A DNA stretch of 18,516 bases from the NCBI GenBank assembly GCA_036386415.1, contig DASVVT010000029.1:1-18516 (forward strand). Direction: 5' to 3'. Under the pieces are notes generated by a model that did not search any database, was not told the DNA's origin, and was given only the letters and a program-made list of their open reading frames with translations. The position numbers and the translations under genes are program-made. This stretch comes from DASVVT01 sp036386415 (GTDB lineage Bacteria; Acidobacteriota; Blastocatellia; Pyrinomonadales; Pyrinomonadaceae). This document shows, one piece after another, positions 1 through 7,700 of the stretch (position 1 is its first letter; each line of letters starts with the position of its first letter).

Positions 1-1749
1 TCGGCGGTTGAGTTCCGCATAGGAGAGTTGTTGATCCTCGAAGATGACGGCCAGGGTGTCAGGGGTGCGTGCGACCTGCGCCTCGAAGAGTTGATGAATC
101 GGGCGGTCGTGCCGCTCAGCGGTCTGCGTGTCGTTCCACTCGACCAACATCTGTCGCAGCGTTTCTTCCGTCAACATCGAAAACTCTGAGAGCCGTTGAT
201 CTGGATGGGCTGCGATTGATTCCGCCAGGGTCTGAAAATGCTCGGCCATGCGCTCAATCGTGGCCGCCTCGAAGAGGTCTGTGCTGTATTCAAAAGTCGC
301 CGTCAACCCCTGCTCCGTTTCCGTCATCGTCATCATCAGATCGAATTTCGAAGTGTCCGTGCCGACCGGCAAAAGATTCAGTGACAGGCTCGATTGTGGC
401 TGATCCTCAGCAGGAGAAGATGAGCGCTTTGTCATGAAAGAAGATTGGGCCATTAAAGAGGCGTGCTGGAGGTCGAAGGTGACCTGGAAGAGAGGATTGC
501 GGCTCAGGTCTCGCTCCGGTTGTAATGCTTCGACGAGCTTCTTAAACGGGAGGTCTTGATGAGCATAAGCTCCAAGAGTCACTTCACGCACCCGGGAGAG
601 CGCCTCACGAAATGTCGGGTCGCCCGAAAGGTCTGTGCGCATCACGAGCGTGTTAGCGAAGAACCCGATCAGCAGTTCGGTGTCCGTATGGTTGCGACCC
701 GACATCTGCGACCCGACGATGATGTCGTCTTGCCACGTATAGCGGAAGAGCAATGTCTTGAAGACCGCCAGCAGCGTCATAAAGAGCGTCGCTCCCTCCT
801 CACGACCGAGCGCCTTGAGCGCCTCGCTCAAACTCGCGGGGAACATGAGTGAGTGGCGCGCACCACGGAAGGTCTGCGCTGCCAGCCTCGGATGATCGGT
901 CGGCAGCTTCAGCACAGGCAGGCGACCGCTCAGTCGCTGCTTCCAGTAGTCAAGCTGCGCTTGGAGCGCCTCGCCCTGAAGCCATTCGCGCTGCCAGACG
1001 GCATAATCCGCGTACTGAATCTTCAGCTCAGGGAGCGGCGATGGCTCCCCTGCGGAGTAGGCCGTGTAGAGGACGCTCAGTTCCCACACGAGCACATTCA
1101 TGGACCAGCCGTCCGAGATGATATGGTGCATTGTGAGAAGCACGATATGATCTTGTGCATTCAAACGAAGCAGGGTGACGCGGATGAGCGGGCCACGGGC
1201 TAGATCAAAGGGTCGCCGGGCTTCTTCTGCAACCAGTTGTTCGGCCCTCTCCTCCAGTTGCGTCTCAGGCAGCTTGCTGATGTCCACGACGACCGGGTCG
1301 ATGGATGGCATAGCCGGGTCGATAATCTGTCTCGCCCATCCATCAACCGTCGCAAAGGTGGTGCGTAAGACCTCGTGACGGGAGACGATCTCAGTCAGCG
1401 CCCGCCGGAGGAGCGCCACGTCGAACGGGCCTTTAATGCGCATCGCAGCCGGAACGTTATAAGCCGGGTTGCCGGGCTCTAACTGATCTAGAAACCAGAG
1501 TCGTTCCTGAGCGAAGGAGAGGGGGAGTTCTCCATCGCGCGCGACGGGCCGGATGGGTGGCGCGCCTTGGCCGGTATTATTATTGCCGCGACGCAGGAGC
1601 GCCATGATCTCCGCCTTGTGCGCGGCCAATTGCGCTCGCAGGGTCGGGGTGAGCGCCCCCTTCGGCGCACGATAGCGGAGCCGCTCGCCGTCGGCCCAGA
1701 GCTCCACGCCAAGTCCGCGAAGATTGGTCAAAAGCGCAGTCGCGATCAT
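1..1749 (-). CDS. NRPS, N-terminal part: TubC-type docking domain, LCL condensation domain, start of A domain (runs off window)
   Basis: This is the third protein of the assembly line; 583 residues are visible and the frame stays open through position 1. Residues 1-53 are a TubC_N-type docking domain (leucine-rich start, GVELWADGERLRYRAPKGAL, then a Lys/Ala helix), which receives the chain from an upstream NRPS subunit. Residues about 75-520 are a condensation domain: C1 LSFAQERLWFLDQL at 78, C3 HHIISDGWS at 208-216 with the catalytic second His intact, C5 around VGSQMSGRNHTD, and RNPLFQVTFDLQ. The form is that of an LCL domain, which accepts a donor without D configuration, and this suits a flat thiazole donor. 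From about residue 545 an adenylation domain begins (LFEAQVARTPDTLAVIFEDQ, LSYAELNRR), so the amino acid it adds cannot be read here. The start ATG (1749-1747) overlaps the upstream stop as ATGA, behind a strong GGAGG, indicating translational coupling. Confidence 0.95.
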   Translation of the reverse strand, partial: MIATALLTNLRGLGVELWADGERLRYRAPKGALTPTLRAQLAAHKAEIMALLRRGNNNTGQGAPPIRPVARDGELPLSFAQERLWFLDQLEPGNPAYNVPAAMRIKGPFDVALLRRALTEIVSRHEVLRTTFATVDGWARQIIDPAMPSIDPVVVDISKLPETQLEERAEQLVAEEARRPFDLARGPLIRVTLLRLNAQDHIVLLTMHHIISDGWSMNVLVWELSVLYTAYSAGEPSPLPELKIQYADYAVWQREWLQGEALQAQLDYWKQRLSGRLPVLKLPTDHPRLAAQTFRGARHSLMFPASLSEALKALGREEGATLFMTLLAVFKTLLFRYTWQDDIIVGSQMSGRNHTDTELLIGFFANTLVMRTDLSGDPTFREALSRVREVTLGAYAHQDLPFKKLVEALQPERDLSRNPLFQVTFDLQHASLMAQSSFMTKRSSSPAEDQPQSSLSLNLLPVGTDTSKFDLMMTMTETEQGLTATFEYSTDLFEAATIERMAEHFQTLAESIAAHPDQRLSEFSMLTEETLRQMLVEWNDTQTAERHDRPIHQLFEAQVARTPDTLAVIFEDQQLSYAELNRR

Positions 1750-4412
1750 AGTTCACCCTCCTCGCTCTCATCTTCGATGGTATCGGGGCGATATTGTGCT
1801 CCTTCTGAAGACGACCAGCGCTCCACTTGATGGGTGTCAACTCTACCGCCGAGCAGGCTATGGATCAGCACATGGCTTTCTTCGAGCTCAAAGAGATGCC
1901 GGATGGAGTCGAAATTGAGAGTTCCTACGGGGCAGAGCCCGAGCCCGCGAGCGGGCGCTGTAGACATCAGGAGCTGACTCAGGTAACCGGCCTCAAGCGT
2001 GGCGAAATGCATGCTCAGCTCTCCATACATGGGAGCGATGGCCGCGAGTTGAGCGATCAGGAAGATGGAAAACGCAGCCTCGTCGAAAATCGACCTGTTG
2101 ACGAAAGGCTCATGGATGGTGCGATCAATCTCAACGTCTGTGGAGAGGGCTATCAGTTGATGTTCAACCGGCTGGTAATAATATGTCCCGGCAGCGAGCC
2201 CTTCGACACGCCCGGCTTTGATATGCAGATACACCTGGACAGGATAGAGCGCGCCAGCCGAAGCGTAGAGATATTTCGGTTGACCATCGAGCGAGAACTG
2301 GCGTAGAGAACTGAGGAAACCTGCAAACTCTTCCGCAGCTATCGGCTGAAGCATGAACCGGCGATGGCTGCGACGTTCGGCATACAGCTTTCTCAATGCA
2401 TCGTCTTCTCCCGGCGTCGGCAGCGAAATGCGTGACTTGTCAGCGCCATCCCTGCGCAACCCATGCTGCTGTTTTTTGAACTCCTCGCGCGCTAATGGAT
2501 CGAGTATCATCCTGGCGGAAGAAGAAGAATCGCTCTCCTGCTTTGCGCTCTGCTCCTTTCCGTCAGCCGATTGACCAGCCTGCAATCGCTCCTCGTAATA
2601 GGCGGCCACAGCAGACACGGTCGGAGACTCAAACAACCGTGTGATCTCCGGGCGGAAGCCGTAGGTCTTCTCCAGCGCGTTAGCGATTCTGACAATATGC
2701 AGCGAATTCACTCCATAAGACATTAAGTCCGCATCGGGATCAATGCTCTCCACTTTGAGCACGTCTGCGATTATTTGAGTGATCTGCGAGGTGATAGCGG
2801 TTCCTTCCACGCCTGAAACCTGTAGCGAGTCGGGAGCCGGTAGCGCCGGATCATCAGCCTCGCGTCGCGTCGCGCCGTCAGAGATGGGCGGCGGGTTATT
2901 AAACGGCTCGACAGATGCAATCACCTGATAACTGGTCAGGCTCTCCGAAGGTATGAGCGTCGTCTGCCGCCAGCTTTCCGGTTCTTCGACGAGACGATGC
3001 AGCACACGGCAGTAAGCGTCGAACATCTCCTGCAACATTCCGGCTGGAAACAGTTCTTCGACCGCGTCCCAGTTGAAAACCAGCGTCCCGCCCTGTTCGT
3101 AAACCTGGTGGTCGAGCCACACCTGCGGCGTCTGTGAGATACCGTAGACCATCTCACCGAGCGGCCCCACGGATGGCATCTCCTGTTCAGACCTGCCGGG
3201 CAAGAGCGTACTGGTGAACACAATCGGCATGCCTGTTCCCTGGACTGCCCCCTGGCTCCGCGCCAAATCTCTCAGAACCTGCACGCCACTGACCCAGCGG
3301 TGATCCATATCATCCCACAACTGTTCCTGAATGCGCCGCGCTCGCGCCCGAAAGCTCTCCTCCGATGAATGCTCCACTGCCAGCAGCGAGAGGGAAGTGA
3401 AGTCGCCAACGATGTCGTTGACTTCAGGATGCAGCGGCAGACGATTGAACAATGTCAGGTTGATGGTGAACCGGCGGCTCTTGCTCCACGCCGCGAGAAC
3501 TTCGGCGAAGGCGGCGAGCAGCAACCCGGAGGATGTCAGTCCCTCTTGACGGGCGAGCTTCTTCAACTCCATCCAGGGCGATGACTCTAATCTGGCGCTG
3601 AGGCGCACGAAGCGAGGCCGTGTTAGAGAGCGTGGATCGGTCGCCAGCGGAAGCTCCGGCGCAGGCGGAAGAGTCGGCAGGCGACTGAGCCAGTATTGCA
3701 TGGAGCGCCGGTAGAGCTCCGAATCGCGCAACGCTATCTCAGCCAGGACGTAATCCCGAAACGAAAGGTTGAGCGGCATCAATTGAGCTTCCGGGTTCTG
3801 GCACAGTTCGTTGAGCTCACGCATCAGGATTTGCCAACTCCCGGCATCTCCAATCAGCGCGTCACTGCTGATTTGCAGGAGAGTGCGCCCGCCATTCAGA
3901 TAAGCGGCGCGAATCTCAAAGAGCGGCCAACGGTCTGTCTGCATCACCTGATGAGACATGCTCCGTCGCACAGCCTCCAACTGCGCGGCGGCAGCCTCCG
4001 GTTCTTCACCACGCAAATCAATGATTTCGATCTGATAGGGCGGCACCCGTTCTAAGATTTGCTGTTGCCCGTCGGGCAGCACGATGGCGCGGAGCATCCC
4101 ATGACGTTCGATGAGCCGCTGCCAGGCGCGATTGAGTCGAGCCAGGTCGAGGTCGGCGGATTCGAATTCCTGATACACATGGGTTGCGACCCCGCCCAGC
4201 TTGAAAGCCCCACTACGACCGATCCAATAGGCTTGCTGAACGTCGGTCAGGGGAAAAGGCATGTGCCATTGCTCAGGATCAGGCTTGATCGTCGGCAGTT
4301 GCGAGGCAGAAGTGCCTGCTACACTACCTCTCAAGCGTTTTTCCAGAAGCGCCTGCTTTGCCGGTGAGAAGCTTGAATGCTTCTTCGCCAAATCATCTAT
4401 TTGGGAACTCAT
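1746..4412 (-). CDS. NRPS with A-domain-less thiazole-forming module: Cy-PCP-Ox (888 aa)
   Basis: The protein builds and oxidizes a thiazoline ring on its carrier. Residues about 48-480 are a heterocyclization domain: LTDVQQAYWIGR, the DxxxxD motif (D184, D189) replacing the condensation HHxxxDG, PIVFTS (T400) and SQTPQVWLDHQ (D434), the Thr and Asp being implicated in cyclodehydration. Residues about 541-612 are a carrier with phosphopantetheine Ser570 in YGVNSLH. Residues about 661-860 are a SagB/nitroreductase-type FMN oxidase (RRSHRRF, SAGALYPVQVYL), as used to convert thiazoline to thiazole. No adenylation domain lies between Cy and PCP, and there is no room for one. The start at 4412 is chosen because MSSQIDDLAKKHSSFSPAKQ is a typical NRPS N-terminal helix and GGAGAG lies 8 bases upstream. 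The frame also allows an ATG at 4589, which would add 59 Arg/Ala-rich residues that look non-coding. The acidic C terminus (IEDESEEGEL) could be the docking peptide for the next protein's TubC-type domain. Confidence 0.93.
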   Translation of the reverse strand: MSSQIDDLAKKHSSFSPAKQALLEKRLRGSVAGTSASQLPTIKPDPEQWHMPFPLTDVQQAYWIGRSGAFKLGGVATHVYQEFESADLDLARLNRAWQRLIERHGMLRAIVLPDGQQQILERVPPYQIEIIDLRGEEPEAAAAQLEAVRRSMSHQVMQTDRWPLFEIRAAYLNGGRTLLQISSDALIGDAGSWQILMRELNELCQNPEAQLMPLNLSFRDYVLAEIALRDSELYRRSMQYWLSRLPTLPPAPELPLATDPRSLTRPRFVRLSARLESSPWMELKKLARQEGLTSSGLLLAAFAEVLAAWSKSRRFTINLTLFNRLPLHPEVNDIVGDFTSLSLLAVEHSSEESFRARARRIQEQLWDDMDHRWVSGVQVLRDLARSQGAVQGTGMPIVFTSTLLPGRSEQEMPSVGPLGEMVYGISQTPQVWLDHQVYEQGGTLVFNWDAVEELFPAGMLQEMFDAYCRVLHRLVEEPESWRQTTLIPSESLTSYQVIASVEPFNNPPPISDGATRREADDPALPAPDSLQVSGVEGTAITSQITQIIADVLKVESIDPDADLMSYGVNSLHIVRIANALEKTYGFRPEITRLFESPTVSAVAAYYEERLQAGQSADGKEQSAKQESDSSSSARMILDPLAREEFKKQQHGLRRDGADKSRISLPTPGEDDALRKLYAERRSHRRFMLQPIAAEEFAGFLSSLRQFSLDGQPKYLYASAGALYPVQVYLHIKAGRVEGLAAGTYYYQPVEHQLIALSTDVEIDRTIHEPFVNRSIFDEAAFSIFLIAQLAAIAPMYGELSMHFATLEAGYLSQLLMSTAPARGLGLCPVGTLNFDSIRHLFELEESHVLIHSLLGGRVDTHQVERWSSSEGAQYRPDTIEDESEEGEL
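1757..1761 (-). promoter_or_regulatory. Ribosome binding site for the downstream NRPS, inside the end of the Cy-PCP-Ox gene
   Basis: GGAGG on the minus strand, 7 bases before the ATG at 1749. It lies within the last codons of the upstream gene (the Glu-Glu-Gly stretch) and precedes an ATGA start/stop overlap. This fixes the start of the third protein and points to coupled translation of the two subunits. Confidence 0.8.
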
Positions 4413-4741
4413 ACCTAACACTCTCCAAGTACAGAGCATGCTCATCAGGGCGAGCAGGCTTGAACGATGACGAACTAGAGCAGCAATGGCAGCTCGAGCG
4501 AAACCTCTTAGGGCATTTCCGGGAGCGCGGAGCATCTTCTGCGGCCCGCAGAGCGTGCGCCAGCGGCGCTCGGCCAAGTCGCGTGACATTCAATCCTGAG
4601 GTTCGCGTCCTCTGCGAGCGCTCATGGCAGGCCATCGGGTGTCCCGCGTCGCATACAGGCTCGAACAGCTATCTCTGCAACGTCTGCCATCGAATAACAA
4701 ACGTGGCTGACCCGGTCGCAGACCGTGGAGACCGCAAGCGT
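4413..4741 (-). other. Intercistronic gap between the megasynthase and Cy-PCP-Ox genes
   Basis: There are 329 bases between the stop of the first gene and the preferred start of the second. I find no recognizable domain in any frame. It holds three short GC-rich inverted repeats: TCTGCGG-C-CCGCAGA at 4538-4552, GCGCC-AGC-GGCGC at 4557-4569, and CGGTC-GCA-GACCG at 4713-4725, the last being 17 bases beyond the first gene's stop. None is followed by a T run on the minus strand, so none is a convincing intrinsic terminator. Part of the gap (4413-4589) is an open extension of the second gene's frame. Confidence 0.6.
4421..4426 (-). promoter_or_regulatory. Ribosome binding site supporting the start at 4412
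   Basis: GGAGAG on the minus strand, 8 bases before the ATG at 4412. It favours this start over the in-frame ATG at 4589, whose extra 59 residues do not resemble the N terminus of an NRPS subunit. The 4589 start has only a weaker AGGA in front of it. Confidence 0.65.
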
Positions 4742-7700
4742 TTAAAAGCCGGTCGGAGTTTCAAGCGACTCTTGTGCTTGCTCTTCCGTTAATTCTTCAA
4801 CTTGCCGTGTGAGAATCTCGACGATCAGTGCGGATAATTCAGCTATCGTCGGAGATACCACGAAATCGCGCAACGGCAACTCGATCTGAAATGTCTGGCG
4901 CACCTGTGTCGCGATGCGTATCGCCAGTAGAGAATCGCCGCCCACCTCGAAGAAATTGTCGTGAACGCCGACCTGCTCAAGTCCCAAAGTCTCGCGCCAG
5001 ATCGTCGCCAGCATTTCTTCTGTCGGATTACGCGGGGCCACATAAATTCCCCCCTGTTGTCGCCCGACGTGAGCGGGCACGGGAAGAGCCTGACGATTCA
5101 CTTTCCCGTTCGAAGTGAGTGGCAGTTCCGGGAGCGTGACGAAGGATGAAGGCACCATGTATTCGGGCAGTTTCCCCTTGAGGAAGTGGCGCAACTCGCT
5201 CTCTTGAAGCTTCAACATGGGACGAGATCGACCAGCCTCAGCATTGAGGAGTTCGGCTGAGGACGCGCGGGCGACGATCACATGTTGTCCGAGGGCTGCG
5301 CCCGGCGAATCCGTCTCCGGGAAAGCAACCAAATCTTCAAACCCGTTGGAGCGCAGAATGGCCTGCCATTTTTCTATCGAGAGCAGCGGAAAATTATTCT
5401 GCGATCTTTCGTCTTCAAAGCGGCTCCAACCTTCCAGCAATCCCATCGTCACCATTTCAATACGAGAACTCCGCGTCGCTTCGAGGAGCACGAGCAGGCC
5501 GCGCCGTGACAGAAGGGAGCGTATATGCCGGAAGGTTTCTTTCAGGTCGCGTGTGCCGTGTAGGACGTTGGCCGCCACGACGACATCGAAGCTCTGAGCA
5601 TCATAGCCCTGTTCCTGTGGATCCTGTTCGATATTGAGCAGGCCATAATTAATAAACGGATACTCTTTAAACTTCTTTCTCGCCTGCTCTGTAAAGAAGG
5701 TCGAGAGGTCTGTAAAGGTGTAAGCGCTCTGATGGGGCGGCAGCACGGGTAACACGGAGGCCGTCGTGGCGCCCGTTCCGGCTCCAAGTTCCAGAATGCG
5801 CAGTTGCTTTTCCGAAGGCGACGAAGCGGCGACCGCTTTGAAGACTTCCGCCGTCAGGCTGTTGAAGTAGCGAGCTATCGGGTTGTCCTGATAAATGCTC
5901 TCGGCGCGATCCCAGGAGCCGCCGGGAAAGAACAGTTCTAACGGGTCTATGTTGCCTTTGAGCAGGTCGGGCAACTGGTCGCCGATCAACTTAATGGAAT
6001 CCAGAATTCGACGCTCCAGGTTGGTCTCCTGACGGAGTTCCTCCCAGAGAGAGGGCAGAGCATCCGTGGGCAGCGCGAATCGGTTGGCGAAGCTGTCCGT
6101 GCCCTGCCGCTGCAACAGTCCCTCTTCCTCCAGTGCCTTCAGCCACCGCGCCATGAGCTTTCGGTAGCGCGGCAGAATCTCGTACTGCTCGACCAGGCTA
6201 TCAAGCGAATGCGACTCTCCGCGACGGGTATAGACGCCGAGCTGTTTCAGAGCCTGACATATATAAGCTATGCTCAAATGCTCCAGCCGCTGCATGTTGC
6301 TCGAATAGGCGGCCAGCTCAGGAGAGATTTGCTGCGCCTGTTGATGACCGGCCTTCACCAGAGATTCCCAGACGAGCTGGCGAGCGGGTTCTGTGTTCTC
6401 CAGATCAGTGGAGGGTTCGTTCTGATGCTCTGCGACGACATAACTGACGAGGCGCTTCTGGCCCTGCTCGTCATTAATGGCCGTCACGACTGCGGCACGC
6501 ACCGACGGGTGCTGCAACAACGCCGCTTCGATCTCCTCCAACTCGATACGGTAGCCCTGAACTTTAACCTGGAAGTCTTCTCTGCCTTGAAACTCGATGT
6601 TTCCATCCGGCAGGTAACGGCCTAGGTCTCCAGTCCGATAGATGCGCTCGCCGGTTCGTGGATGAATGATGAAACTGGCCTGCGTCTTCTCCTGATCCCG
6701 CCAGTAACCCTTCGCCAATCCATCCCCGCCGATGTAAAGTCGGCCCGTCACCCACGTCGGACACGGCTCCAGCAACTCATTGAGCACATAGAAGCGCTGG
6801 TTCTTCATCGGACGACCGTAGGGGATGCTCTTCCATGAGGCATCGACCTCCTCAATCGGATACAGGATTGACCAGATCGAGGCTTCGGTCGCTCCACCCA
6901 GACTGATGATCTGCGGAGCTGTGCAGAGGGCTCTAATCTGATCCGGCAGTTTCAACCCGATCCAATCCCCGCTCAGCATCACGAGCCGCAGCGTGTCGGG
7001 TAGCCTTTCGCCCCGACCGCCAGCATACTCCACCAGCATCTCCATTAATGCGGGCACTGAGTTCCATACCGTCACACGTTGGCGAATCATCATTTCCAGC
7101 CAGCGCGACGGGTCGCGTCCCGCCCAAGCTTCTGCCATCACGATCGTGCCGCCCGCTGCCAGCGTGCCAAAGATGTCGTAGACCGAGAGGTCAAAGCTGA
7201 GCGAGGAGAGCGCCAGCACTCGATCCTCCGGGCCAACGGCAAAACGTTGATTGATATCAAGGATCGTATTGACTGCCCCGGCATGATCGATCATCACGCC
7301 CTTGGGTCTGCCGGTCGAGCCTGAGGTGTAGATCACGTAGGCCAGATCGTCCGGTCTTTGCGTAGACGGGAGCGAGGAGGCGTCGAGGTCATGCCATGCC
7401 GCCTCGTCGTCCACGCACAGGCGCTCGGTCTGCTCAGGCCACTGGAGACCCGCATCCAGCCAGGATTGCGTCAGCACCAGCGAGACTTCGCCGTGCTCCA
7501 GTATGTAGTGGAGCCGTTCGGTGGGCAGCTCGGGATCAACCGGCAGATAAGCTGCGCCGGATTCAAGGATGCCAAGCACGGCCACCACCTGCTCCCAACC
7601 CTTCTCCATCACCACCGCGACGAGCGTATTGGGACATGCCCCTGACCGGCGCAGCCTGTGGGCTACCTGATGGGCGCGACGAGACAGCTCTTCATAAGTC

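Noticed and set aside
4413..4589. 59-residue N-terminal extension of the Cy-PCP-Ox protein from the ATG at 4589
   Set aside because: The extension is Arg/Ala-rich and unlike NRPS N termini, whereas Met at 4412 begins a typical linker helix behind GGAGAG. Kept as an alternative only.
4713..4725. Hairpin just past the megasynthase stop as an intrinsic terminator
   Set aside because: The stem is only five pairs and no T run follows on the minus strand.
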